NCBI GenBank assembly: GCA_035504175.1
Contig: DATJSJ010000144.1
Span: forward strand, 19,152 to 83,151
Length of the DNA: 64,000 nucleotides
Direction of reading: 5' to 3'
Source of the DNA: DATJSJ01 sp035504175
GTDB taxonomy: Bacteria; Pseudomonadota; Alphaproteobacteria; Acetobacterales; Acetobacteraceae
The number at the start of each line of letters is the position of its first letter. The first letter of the stretch is position 1. Of this stretch, positions 8,092 through 16,596 are shown piece by piece. The notes beneath the pieces were generated by a model. The model made no database searches. It was given only the letters and a program-made list of their open reading frames with translations, and was not told the DNA's origin. The position numbers were made by a program, and so were the translations under genes.

Positions 8092-9890
8092 GCGGCCTCC
8101 GCAAGGGTGGTGAGCAGGCGCGTCGAGCGGCCACGCCGTGCTGCCAGAGCGGCGAGCCCGATCAGGCCGAGCGAACCGACCAGCATCAGCACCGCGACGG
8201 CATTGAGCGAGGGGGTGAGGCCCGCTCGCATCTGCGAGGCGATCCAGACCGGAACCGTGGCATGCACCCCGATCGTGAAATTCGTCACCAGAAGCTCGTC
8301 GAGGGAGATCGCCGCGGCCAGGATGCCGGCACCGAGCAGTGCGGGAGTAAGGATCGGCAGTGTCACGGTACGGAAGGCGCGGCGCGGCGAGGAGCCGAGA
8401 TCCCGGGCTGCCTCCTCCGCCCGCGGGTCCATCTTCTCCAGCCGCGTGCGCACCACCAGAACGATGAACGGCGTCACCAGCAGGATGTGCGCGGCAATGG
8501 TGGTGCCGACGCCGAGGCGAATGCCGACATGGACGAAGCTGGTCAGCAGCGCGACGCCGATCACGACGCCGGGCATGGCGATCGGGCCGAGCGCGAGCAG
8601 TTCGAGGGGTCGGCGCAGCAGGAAGCGCCGGCGGGCGAGCGCGAGCGCCGCGGGAACCCCGACCAGCAGCCCGCCGATCACCGTGCATGCGCCGATCAGC
8701 AGGCTGGTGCTCAGCACGCGCCCGAAATCGGCACTACGGAACAGCTGGCCGTACCAGTGCAGCGTCACACCCTGGAACGGAAGGCCGGGGTTGCGGGCGC
8801 CGTTGAAGGAGAAAACGATGACGGTGAGCAGCGGGCTGAACAGGAACAGCAGCGCCAGGACCGTCACCGCCTGCGTGATCGGCAGGCCGGGCAATCGCAC
8901 CGGCGCCGGCGTGCCGCGCGGCGCCCGGCGCGGCGCATGCAGCAACGCGAGGCGCAACAGCTTCTCGAGCAGCAGAAGGCCGCCGAGCACGACGGCAAAT
9001 CCGACCACCATGCTGACCGCGAGTGCCGCCCCGAGTGGATAATTGCTGGCCCCGCCGAACTGGTCGGCGATCACCGCCCCGATCATCTGGCCGTTCAGGC
9101 CGCCGACCATCTGCGGCGCGACGTAGTCGGCGGAGGCGAGGATGAAGGAAAAGGCAAACGCGATCCGGATGCCGCGCATTGACAGCGGCAGGGTCACGCG
9201 CACGAAGGTCCGCAGCGGCGCTTCGCCGAGATCGCGCGACGCCTCGACCAGCCGCCGGTCGATTCCCTGCAGGCTGGCGAACATCGGCAGCACGGCGATC
9301 GGCAGGTAGACATAGACCAGCGTTATGATGATCGCGAAGTAGCCGTACAGCAGGAAGCCCAGCGGCTCCCGGATCAGCCCGGCGGCGATCAGCGCCTGGT
9401 TGATCAGGCCATTGGTGCCGAGAATGGTGGTCAGGGCGTATAGCCGGACAATGTAGCTCGAGAGCAGCGAGGCCATCACCAGCACCAGAACGCGCGGTCC
9501 CCACACGCCGAGCTGGAAGACAATGGTATAGGCCATCGCGTAGCCCACCACGACGATGACGCAGGCGACGACCAGCGAGACGCCCAGCGTCTTGAGCAGG
9601 ATCGTGGAGTAGAGCGCGGTGGACAGGATGAGACGGTAGTTGCGCACGGTGAGTACCTCGATCACCGTGAAGAAGCCCGGCTCGAAGAAGCTGTAGACGA
9701 CCAGCAGCGCGATCGGTGCGAGCAGCATGGCGGCGAAGAACAGGACGAGCGGCAGCGCGCCGACCGGCAGGACGGTATCGAGGACCCGGGCTCCGGGCAG
9801 TGCGCGCCGACGAAACGTCCCGTCTCGCGGTGCCGCGCCGGAGATGCCTGCCGTCAAGCCGCCTTGAACTCCTCCCACGCCTGCACCCAT
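8088..9890 (-). CDS. Fused double ABC permease (PotB-PotC halves in one polypeptide)
   Basis: A 600-residue inner-membrane protein with two complete BPD permease halves. The first EAA loop reads EASRDLGEAPLRTF from residue 216, the second EEAARDLGSSPRRAF from residue 492, each followed by a typical TLPL/TLPI segment. Separate PotB and PotC proteins are about 280-300 residues, so this single frame is their sum, as in FbpB-type iron transporters. The ATG at 9890 overlaps the binding-protein gene by 37 bp. A TTG at 9857, overlapping that gene's TGA and preceded by GGGAGGAG, may be the true start. It is co-transcribed with the neighbouring binding protein, phosphorylase-like and ATPase genes. Confidence 0.9.
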   Translation of the reverse strand: MGAGVGGVQGGLTAGISGAAPRDGTFRRRALPGARVLDTVLPVGALPLVLFFAAMLLAPIALLVVYSFFEPGFFTVIEVLTVRNYRLILSTALYSTILLKTLGVSLVVACVIVVVGYAMAYTIVFQLGVWGPRVLVLVMASLLSSYIVRLYALTTILGTNGLINQALIAAGLIREPLGFLLYGYFAIIITLVYVYLPIAVLPMFASLQGIDRRLVEASRDLGEAPLRTFVRVTLPLSMRGIRIAFAFSFILASADYVAPQMVGGLNGQMIGAVIADQFGGASNYPLGAALAVSMVVGFAVVLGGLLLLEKLLRLALLHAPRRAPRGTPAPVRLPGLPITQAVTVLALLFLFSPLLTVIVFSFNGARNPGLPFQGVTLHWYGQLFRSADFGRVLSTSLLIGACTVIGGLLVGVPAALALARRRFLLRRPLELLALGPIAMPGVVIGVALLTSFVHVGIRLGVGTTIAAHILLVTPFIVLVVRTRLEKMDPRAEEAARDLGSSPRRAFRTVTLPILTPALLGAGILAAAISLDELLVTNFTIGVHATVPVWIASQMRAGLTPSLNAVAVLMLVGSLGLIGLAALAARRGRSTRLLTTLAEAA

Positions 9891-10963
9891 TCCTGGAACG
9901 GCACGTCCGGCCCGCCGGTTTCCACCGTCACCCCGGGCATCAACGGCGCGTTCTTCAGCACCGCTTCACTCGACGTGTATTGCAGCTCCTTGGGCAGGGC
10001 AGAAATCGCCGCGTCGTTGACCGGGAACGCCAGACTGTGCGCCGTGGTCAGCTCCTGCGAGGCGGTGGAGAGACACGAGTTGATGAACTTGTAGGCCGCG
10101 GGGACGTGCTCGGCGGCCTTAAGGACCATCAGGCAGTCGACGTAACTCCATGCGGCGAGCATCGTCGACTTGACCGCGGTGGCGCCCGCCTTGTGGCAGA
10201 GGACGATGGAGTCGGAATACTCCGGGAAGCCGACCCAGATGTCACCGCGCGCGAACAGGGCCGGCTCGTCGCCGTAGTTGTGGATCGTCAGCACCTGCGG
10301 GCGAAAGCTCTTCAGCAGCTTGATCGTGGCGTTGAACTGGTCGCGCGTGAGGTTGTTCGCGTTCTGGTACCCGGCGAACAGCGCGAAGGTGGTGATCACC
10401 GCATAGGGATCGTTCGGCAACCCGATCTTCTTCGTCAGCTTCGGACTCATCAGATCCTGCAGGGATCGCGGTGCGGACGTCTTGGCGGAGTTGTATTCGA
10501 GGTAGCCGTAGCCCCAGTGGAACGGTACCGCGAAGACCTGTCCGTCGCGCCGGATGACCGACGCGTCGCGGAACAGCGGGGCCACCAGCTTCCAGTCTTC
10601 GAGCAGATCCGTCTGCACCGGCACGAGCCTGTCGAGCTTGCGGAGCTGGTCGATCTCTCCCTGGTAGATGATGACGGCGTCGAACGTCCCGGGCTGGGTC
10701 GTCTTGGTGAGAATCTCCTCGTTCGTGGTGTTGTAGGCCCAATGCACCTGCAGGTCCTTGGGCCAGGAGGCCGGCGTCTCGTAGGTCTGCGCACCGAGGA
10801 TGTTGACCGGTCCGGACGCCGCCTGCACTTCCGCCAGGGTCAAACCGGCAGCGCGAGCACGGCCGGCGAGCATGCTCGCGCCAAGCGCACCAAGGCCCGC
10901 TTGGAATCCGCGTCGCGTCAGCGCCGCAGCGCCGCCCCCGGCGCCGGTGTTCTGCCTCGCCAT
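9854..10963 (-). CDS. Periplasmic binding protein of PotD/extracellular family 1 type, Tat-exported
   Basis: A 369-residue solute-binding protein. The N-terminus has a twin-arginine motif (LTRRGFQAG) followed by a hydrophobic stretch ending in ARAAG, indicating Tat export. The mature part has PotD-like features (YNTTNEEILTK, FDAVIIYQGEID, GYLEYNSAK, WVGFPEYSDS). Aspartates for polyamine binding were not verified, so the ligand could be a polyamine, amine or other cation. The ATG at 10963 is preceded by GGGGAAGGCAGGAG and is first of the operon. The 65 bp upstream to the araC-type gene must hold any dedicated promoter. Confidence 0.85.
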   Translation of the reverse strand: MARQNTGAGGGAAALTRRGFQAGLGALGASMLAGRARAAGLTLAEVQAASGPVNILGAQTYETPASWPKDLQVHWAYNTTNEEILTKTTQPGTFDAVIIYQGEIDQLRKLDRLVPVQTDLLEDWKLVAPLFRDASVIRRDGQVFAVPFHWGYGYLEYNSAKTSAPRSLQDLMSPKLTKKIGLPNDPYAVITTFALFAGYQNANNLTRDQFNATIKLLKSFRPQVLTIHNYGDEPALFARGDIWVGFPEYSDSIVLCHKAGATAVKSTMLAAWSYVDCLMVLKAAEHVPAAYKFINSCLSTASQELTTAHSLAFPVNDAAISALPKELQYTSSEAVLKNAPLMPGVTVETGGPDVPFQEWVQAWEEFKAA

Positions 10964-11028
10964 CTCCTGCCTTCCCCTGCTGGGCCGTTCGCGCGGCACG
11001 GCCGCCTCCAAGCCTCGATGTCTTGAGC

Positions 11029-12249
11029 CTAGGGGACGAAGGGCCGCCGGCTTAGAACGCGCTCCCCTGGGTTTTGAACGTCGGCGACGGGCACCGCGGC
11101 GGCGGCGTGTCCGGCCGGGCGGTCGAAGTCGCGCGCTCCCAGCGAATGGCGCAACTTGGTGGGAAGCAGCCGGTACTCCCGCTTGAAACTCCGCGTCAGA
11201 TGCGCCGTGTCGGCAAATCCGCAGGCGCAGGCGATCTCGGTGATCGTCAGGCTGGAGTGCAGCACCAGCCAGCGGGCGCGGCGCAGCCGCATGAGCCGGA
11301 ACATCCCCGAGGGCGAAAGATTGAAGCAACGCCGGAACGCCCGCTCGAGTTGCCGGGGCGGCACGCCGACGCGCCGCGCGATGTCGGACACCGACAGCGA
11401 GTCGGCGATGCACTGCTCCATCAGCAGCACGGCGGCGCGGACCCGCTCGTCGTAGATGTTGAAGAACTCGTCGAGCAGCAGGAGCTGGGAGTGCCCGCCG
11501 GGCCGCAGCTCATCGACGAGCAGATGCGGCATGATCTTGCGCGCGCGCTCGCGCCCGCAATGCCGCTCGATCAGATGGCCCGCGAGATCGATCGCCGCGG
11601 CGCCGCCCGCACAGGTCACGCGGTCTCCGTCCACCACGTAGAGCTGGTCGGAGACGGTGCGGATGGCCGGAAAGCGCTCCGCAAAATCCGCGAGATGATA
11701 GCCGTGCACGCAGCAACGATGGTCGTCGAGCACGCCGGCCCGCGCCATCGCGAACACCCCGGTGCAGATGCCGACGATCGGAACGCCGAGACGCGCCGCC
11801 TGGCGGAGATGCCGCAACAGGGCAGCATCGTAGTCGAGCCCGTCATCCAGCAGGCCGCCGACCACGACGACGTAGTCGAAGCCGCGCGGGTCTGCGAAGG
11901 TTTCCCAATGCGCCACCGCGGCGCCGCAGCTCGCGGTCACCGGATGACGGTCGCTGCCCACCAGGGTCCAGGAACAGCGGTTCGGACGGCTGCGGTCACC
12001 GATGTCCCCGGCGAGCCGGAGCGCGTCGACGAAGCCGGCGAAAGCCAGCATGGTAAAGCGCGGCAGCAGGGTGATGCTGACCCGCAACTGCGGCGGCGTG
12101 CCGGTCTGCGCGCCGGCCTCCGACGAGAGCAGCTCGAGAAACCCAGGCCGGTACTCGTGATCCGCCCGGGTCCGCGCCGCGTCCGGATGGATCCGGTGGG
12201 GCAGGTTGGGCGACCGGATCAGCGGATCGCGGCGGGGCCGCGTGTCCAT
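11029..12249 (-). CDS. GlxA-type AraC transcriptional regulator with DJ-1/PfpI domain
   Basis: A 406-residue regulator. The N-terminal DJ-1/PfpI-like domain (about 55-230) carries VVVVGGLLDDG and the nucleophile-elbow-like GICTGVFAMA. The C-terminal AraC double helix-turn-helix (about 285-385) shows SVSDIARRVGVPPRQLERAF and ITEIACACGFADTAHLTRSF. Relatives sense amine-type metabolites such as glycine betaine, carnitine and dimethylglycine. The ATG at 12249 is preceded by GGAGG at 8 bp; an upstream extension exists but lacks a better site. It lies between the PotD-type operon and acoC and could control either; a 98-bp gap separates it from acoC on the same strand. Confidence 0.88.
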   Translation of the reverse strand: MDTRPRRDPLIRSPNLPHRIHPDAARTRADHEYRPGFLELLSSEAGAQTGTPPQLRVSITLLPRFTMLAFAGFVDALRLAGDIGDRSRPNRCSWTLVGSDRHPVTASCGAAVAHWETFADPRGFDYVVVVGGLLDDGLDYDAALLRHLRQAARLGVPIVGICTGVFAMARAGVLDDHRCCVHGYHLADFAERFPAIRTVSDQLYVVDGDRVTCAGGAAAIDLAGHLIERHCGRERARKIMPHLLVDELRPGGHSQLLLLDEFFNIYDERVRAAVLLMEQCIADSLSVSDIARRVGVPPRQLERAFRRCFNLSPSGMFRLMRLRRARWLVLHSSLTITEIACACGFADTAHLTRSFKREYRLLPTKLRHSLGARDFDRPAGHAAAAVPVADVQNPGERVLSRRPFVP

Positions 12250-12347
12250 CGCACGATCCTCCGGCGAGGGCGTGTCGCATCGCGCCCCGGCTCGCCAGCC
12301 GCAGTGTGCTTGACCGTCTCCCGCGTTGCAAGACAAACGCGACGCGG

Positions 12348-13472
12348 CTAGGACGCGAGGTGGTCGAGGAGAAGCGCCACGCTACGGCCCGCGGCCTCGA
12401 CATGCGGGAGATGGCCGCATCCGTCGAACACATGCAGCCGCCTGCCGAGCCGCTCCGCGAGCCCGGGCGGCATCGGCACGATCGCGTCCTGGGCGCCCCA
12501 GAGAACGAGCAGGCGCAGCCCGTCCGCCCAGACCGGGATCGGCGCCGCCGGCGCGGCGGACGCTGCGATATGGTCGGCGATCCGGCGCAACGCGGCGCTC
12601 GCGGCTTCGTCACGCAGCAGGTGCAACGCCTCGCTCACCATTTCGCGTCCGACCAGCTCGGGCGACGCAAACAATTGTTCCAGCACCGGCCGCATGTCGC
12701 GCTTTCGCCGGGCGGCAAGGAAGCTCGCGATGTAGCCGGCGTTGACCGATCCCCCGAGGCCGACGGGCGCGAGCAGCGCGACCGCGCCGACCTCGCGGCC
12801 GCCGCGGCGGACCAGCGCACCGGCCAGCTCCGCGCCGTAGCTGTGAGCAACCAGATGCACGCGTTCCAGCCCGAGCGCGCGCATCGCCTCGTCGAGCCGG
12901 CCGGCCAGTGCCTCGGCGCTGCCGTCGCCGACGTCGCGCGTTGACTGGCCGTGGCCCGGCAGGTCGAAGGCAACGGCCCGACTGTGCGCGGCGAGTGCGG
13001 GTTGCACCAGCGTCCAGCTGCGATGGTCGCCGCCCCAGCCATGCAGCAACACCACCGCCTCGGACCGGCCGGCCTCGCCCGCGTCGAGACAGGCGATCTC
13101 GCCGGCCGCGGTCGGCACGCGTCGCACGATCTCGCGCTCCTCGCGCGCGGTCGATCCCGTCCCGACCGTCTCGGCCGCCAGCGCCGCCTCGATCGCCGCC
13201 GCCTCCGTGCCCGGCTCGGCGAGCACCGCGATCGGGCGGCCCACGGCCACCACGTCGCCCGGCGCGGCGAGCAGCCGCGCCACGATTCCCGCCTCCGGCG
13301 CCTCGAACTCGTTGGTGATCTTGGCGGTCTCGATATCGCAGAGCGGGGCGCCGGCTGCCACAACCTCGCCGATCGCGACGTGCCACTCCCGCACCGTGCC
13401 CTCCTGCATCGCCAGGCCCCATTTGGGCATCTGCACGATCCGCACGCGCGGCGGCCCGCTCACGCGCGGCAC
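12348..13472 (-). CDS. acoC: Lipoyl-domain alpha/beta hydrolase, AcoC-type acetoin dehydrogenase E2
   Basis: 374 residues, the length I recall for AcoC of Cupriavidus. The N-terminal lipoyl domain (10-90) has the modified lysine K51 in DIETAKITNE. After a linker comes an alpha/beta hydrolase fold with LLHGWGGD (oxyanion loop), AHSYGA (nucleophile Ser), an Asp in WGAQDAIVP and a His in GCGHLPHVE. This hydrolase-type catalytic domain, rather than a classical acyltransferase trimer domain, is characteristic of acetoin-cleaving E2. The GTG at 13472 directly follows the acoB stop. The lipoamide dehydrogenase (E3) is not in the window. Confidence 0.85.
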   Translation of the reverse strand: MPRVSGPPRVRIVQMPKWGLAMQEGTVREWHVAIGEVVAAGAPLCDIETAKITNEFEAPEAGIVARLLAAPGDVVAVGRPIAVLAEPGTEAAAIEAALAAETVGTGSTAREEREIVRRVPTAAGEIACLDAGEAGRSEAVVLLHGWGGDHRSWTLVQPALAAHSRAVAFDLPGHGQSTRDVGDGSAEALAGRLDEAMRALGLERVHLVAHSYGAELAGALVRRGGREVGAVALLAPVGLGGSVNAGYIASFLAARRKRDMRPVLEQLFASPELVGREMVSEALHLLRDEAASAALRRIADHIAASAAPAAPIPVWADGLRLLVLWGAQDAIVPMPPGLAERLGRRLHVFDGCGHLPHVEAAGRSVALLLDHLAS

Positions 13473-14438
13473 TCAGCTCAGGCGCCGCACCGCCTGCGCG
13501 ATGCGGTCGGCGCCAGGCAACACGTAGCTCTCCAGCTTCGGGGCAAACGGCACGGGCGTGTCGAGGCCGCAGACCCGTGCCACCGGATTGTCGAGCTCGC
13601 GGAAGGCGCGCTCGGTGACGCGGGCCGCGATCTCCGCGCCGAACCCGCCACGACGCGGCGCCTGGTGCACCACGACGAGATTGTTCGTCCGCCATACCGA
13701 CCCGAGCACCGCGGGCTCGTCCCATGGTACCAGCGAGAGCAGGTCGATCACCTCACAGTCGATGCGTTCATCCGCCAGCCGTTCCGCGGCGGCGAGGCAT
13801 TCCGGGACCGTGCGCCCCCAGGTCACGATCGTCACATCCTCGCCGCGCCGCTTGATGTCGGCGGCGCCGAGAGCGCGGACCTCGTGCGTCTCGGGCACGT
13901 CGTCCGCGACTTCGTACAGGCTGAGCGGCTCCAGCACGATGACAGGGTTGTCGTCGGCGATCGCGTCGCGCAGCACGGCGCGGATATCGCGCGGCGTCGC
14001 CGCAGTCGCGACCTTGAGTCCCGGAACGTGGGTGAACCAGGCCTCCAGCGACTGCGAATGCTGTGCCGCCGCGTTCAGGTAGCCGCCGACGCCGCAGCGG
14101 ATGGTAAGCGGCACGCGCGCTTTGCCGCCGAACATGTACCGCATCTTTGCGGCCTGGTTCACCACCTGGTCCATCCCGATGGCAATGAAGTCCATGTGCA
14201 TGATCTCGGCCACCGGCCGCATCCCTGACATGGCGGCACCGACGGAGAAGCCGACGATGGCGCTCTCCGAGATCGGGGTATCGCGCACCCGCGCGGCACC
14301 GAAGCGGTCCCGCAGGCTCTGCGTTGCCCCGTAGGCACCCCCGTAGCCAACATCCTCGCCCAGGCAGAACACGGCGGCGTCCGCCGCCATTGCCTCTTCC
14401 AGCGCGCGCGTGATCGCCTTGGAGTAGCTGAGTCTCAC
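13473..14438 (-). CDS. acoB: 2-oxoacid/acetoin dehydrogenase E1 beta subunit
   Basis: A 321-residue transketolase-like beta subunit. GEDVGYGGAYG near residue 27, PISESAIVGFSVGAA, and the C-terminal transketolase domain with VVVHQAPRRGGFGAEIAA are standard E1beta signatures. It pairs with the alpha subunit encoded immediately upstream to form a thiamine-diphosphate enzyme. The start is GTG at 14438, overlapping the alpha-subunit stop as GTGA. Acetoin is favoured as substrate because of the AcoC-type E2; an alternative small ketone or 2-oxoacid derived from the neighbouring enolase-type enzyme cannot be excluded. Confidence 0.88.
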   Translation of the reverse strand: MRLSYSKAITRALEEAMAADAAVFCLGEDVGYGGAYGATQSLRDRFGAARVRDTPISESAIVGFSVGAAMSGMRPVAEIMHMDFIAIGMDQVVNQAAKMRYMFGGKARVPLTIRCGVGGYLNAAAQHSQSLEAWFTHVPGLKVATAATPRDIRAVLRDAIADDNPVIVLEPLSLYEVADDVPETHEVRALGAADIKRRGEDVTIVTWGRTVPECLAAAERLADERIDCEVIDLLSLVPWDEPAVLGSVWRTNNLVVVHQAPRRGGFGAEIAARVTERAFRELDNPVARVCGLDTPVPFAPKLESYVLPGADRIAQAVRRLS

Positions 14439-15439
14439 GGCCAGTCCTCCACGGCCAGGTCGGTATAGACGTCCGTGAGCGCCGAGACCGGATCAGGTTC
14501 CGGCGTGGTGCGGGCGAACTCGACGGCCTCTGCCACCTCGAGGCGGACCCTTTCCCAGATGGCACCGAGCGAGCCATCGTCCGCGAGGCCACGCTCGCGC
14601 AGCCGTCGCTCGGTGAGCAGCAGCGGGTCGCGTTGCTTCCATGCGTCGACCTCGGCCTGGGTCCGGTACGGCTGCGGGTCGCCTTCGTAGTGGCCGCGCC
14701 ACCGGTAGGTGACGCATTCCAACAAGGTCGGGCCTTCGCCTTGCCTGGCGCGCGCGACGGCACGCGCCGCCGCCTCCCGCACCTGCTCGACGTCGTTGCC
14801 GTCCACGGTCTCGCCCGGCATCCCGTAGGCGCCGGCCCGCTCGGCGATATGCGCGATCTTCTGATGCTCGGAGACACGGATGAAATCGGCAAACCCGTTG
14901 TTCTCGACGACGAACACGACCGGAAGCCCCCAGACGGCCGCCAGGTTCAGCGTCTCATGGAACGGACCGATATCGGTCGCGCCATCGCCCATGAAGGCAA
15001 CCGCAACCTGGTCGGAGCCGCGAAGCTGAGCCGCCAGCGCGGCCCCTGCCGCAATCGGCACGCCGCCGCCCACGATCCCGTTCGCGCCATAGATGCCGAT
15101 CGCGAGATCGGCAACATGCATCGAGCCGCCCTTGCCCTTGCAGGTGCCCTCGGCCTTTCCGTACAGCTCGGCGAAGAAGTGCCGGAGGTCTCCGCCTTTG
15201 GCGATGATATGGCCATGGCCACGATGCGTGGAGGTCACGATGTCCGAGCCGCGGAGCGCCTGGCAGACGCCCACGGCGATCGCCTCCTCGCCGATATAGG
15301 AATGGATGAAGCCCGGCATTTCCGCCTGTTCGAACAGCCGCAGCAGCGTCGTCTCGGCGTCGCGGATCAGCGCCATCCGCTCGTACATCGCGATCAACTG
15401 ACCCGCGTTGTCGCCTTCAGCGTCGTGCGATCCGCTCAT
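14435..15439 (-). CDS. acoA: 2-oxoacid/acetoin dehydrogenase E1 alpha subunit (thiamine diphosphate)
   Basis: A 334-residue E1alpha subunit. The ThDP motif begins GDG at 151-153 and ends ENN at 179-181, the expected spacing. Earlier landmarks are STHRGHGHIIAKG near 70 and KGKGGSMH near 101, both highly conserved in E1alpha/AcoA. The absence of a long N-terminal extension fits acetoin dehydrogenase or the branched-chain type. The ATG at 15439 overlaps the M20 peptidase stop (ATGA). The order here (enolase-type enzyme, M20 amidohydrolase, E1alpha, E1beta, E2) suggests that products of the first two enzymes feed the dehydrogenase. Confidence 0.9.
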   Translation of the reverse strand: MSGSHDAEGDNAGQLIAMYERMALIRDAETTLLRLFEQAEMPGFIHSYIGEEAIAVGVCQALRGSDIVTSTHRGHGHIIAKGGDLRHFFAELYGKAEGTCKGKGGSMHVADLAIGIYGANGIVGGGVPIAAGAALAAQLRGSDQVAVAFMGDGATDIGPFHETLNLAAVWGLPVVFVVENNGFADFIRVSEHQKIAHIAERAGAYGMPGETVDGNDVEQVREAAARAVARARQGEGPTLLECVTYRWRGHYEGDPQPYRTQAEVDAWKQRDPLLLTERRLRERGLADDGSLGAIWERVRLEVAEAVEFARTTPEPDPVSALTDVYTDLAVEDWP

Positions 15440-16596
15440 TCGGGCATCCCCGCCATGCGCAGTGCAATGCCGCGATAGATCGCCGCCGCGGCGCGGAGCT
15501 CGTCAACCGCGACGGATTCGTCCGCGGTATGAGCGTCAGCCTCCGCGCCCGGGCCGAGACCGATGGTCGGGATGCCGCGCCGCCCGGCGGTCTCCGACCC
15601 GTTGGTGCAGAAGGAATAGACGCTGTAGGAAACCGGTCGGCCGATCTCGGCCAGGCTTTCCGCCGCGGCGCGCGCCAGCGGCATGTCGCGGTCGAACAGC
15701 CAGGCGCCGAGATAGCGTGGGCCGTTCAGCGTGCGCCCGGTATACGTTCGCACCGGCGCGTCGGAGACGCGCACGACGAACGCTCGGGGATCGACCCCGG
15801 CCAGCCGCTCCTGCAGCGCCGCGATGACGGCATCGCAGGTTTCACCCGCCAGCGTCCTTCGGTCGAAGCGGATGGCAACGTGAGGCGGGATGGAGGAGAT
15901 CGATGGGTAGGGATCGGAGACGATATCGGTCGGTACCATGATGGCCTTGCCAAGCGCGTCGTCGACCGGCAATGCCATCGCGGCAATCTCCTCCAGCGCT
16001 TTTGCTGCAAGCAGGATGGGGTTCCGGCCGCGTTCGGGATAGGCGGCATGGGCCGGGACGCCGTTCACGTCCAGCATGATCTCGATCCGGCCGCGCTGAC
16101 CGTGCTTGATGCTCAGCGATGACGGTTCGCAGATCACCACCATTTCCGGCCGCAGCGTATCAAGCAGCGGGCCGAGAGCCAATCCCTCGATGGTTTCCTC
16201 CAGCACCGAGGCGGTGACGGCGACGGGCCGCGTAAGGCGCCCGGTGTGCGCCGCCGCCGCGACGCCGCAGATCGCCGCGCCAAGTGCCCCTTTCATATCG
16301 GCCGCGCCGCGCCCGAACAGCCTTCCGTCCCGGATCTCCGCGGCGAAGGGCTGCACCGTCCAGTCGCCCATCGCCGGCACGACGTCCATGTGTGCGTCGA
16401 ATAGCAGTGCCACGCGGTCGTTCGGCGGTCCCGCGAGACCCATGACGTTGCCCAGCTCGTCCCGCCGGACCTCGCGGTAGCCGAGGCCGGTCATCGCTGC
16501 CTCCACGAGATCCGCGACCCGGCCCTCGTCGCCCGACATCGCGTCGATCCGGATCAGCTCCTGGCTCAGAACCACGGGATCCCACTCAACCCTCAC
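15436..16596 (-). CDS. M20-family metallopeptidase/deacylase (ArgE/DapE/YgeY type)
   Basis: A 386-residue zinc amidohydrolase. FDAHMDVVPA (first metal His/Asp), GAADMKGAL, the catalytic pair EETIEG and CEPSS supply the usual M20 ligands; a late His lies in ADAHTADE. Members remove acyl or amino-acid groups from N-acylated substrates. The GTG at 16596 overlaps the upstream gene by 11 bp. MRVEWDPVVLSQELIRI is a typical N-terminus of the family. It is part of the five-gene minus-strand operon ending with acoC. Confidence 0.85.
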   Translation of the reverse strand: MRVEWDPVVLSQELIRIDAMSGDEGRVADLVEAAMTGLGYREVRRDELGNVMGLAGPPNDRVALLFDAHMDVVPAMGDWTVQPFAAEIRDGRLFGRGAADMKGALGAAICGVAAAAHTGRLTRPVAVTASVLEETIEGLALGPLLDTLRPEMVVICEPSSLSIKHGQRGRIEIMLDVNGVPAHAAYPERGRNPILLAAKALEEIAAMALPVDDALGKAIMVPTDIVSDPYPSISSIPPHVAIRFDRRTLAGETCDAVIAALQERLAGVDPRAFVVRVSDAPVRTYTGRTLNGPRYLGAWLFDRDMPLARAAAESLAEIGRPVSYSVYSFCTNGSETAGRRGIPTIGLGPGAEADAHTADESVAVDELRAAAAIYRGIALRMAGMPE

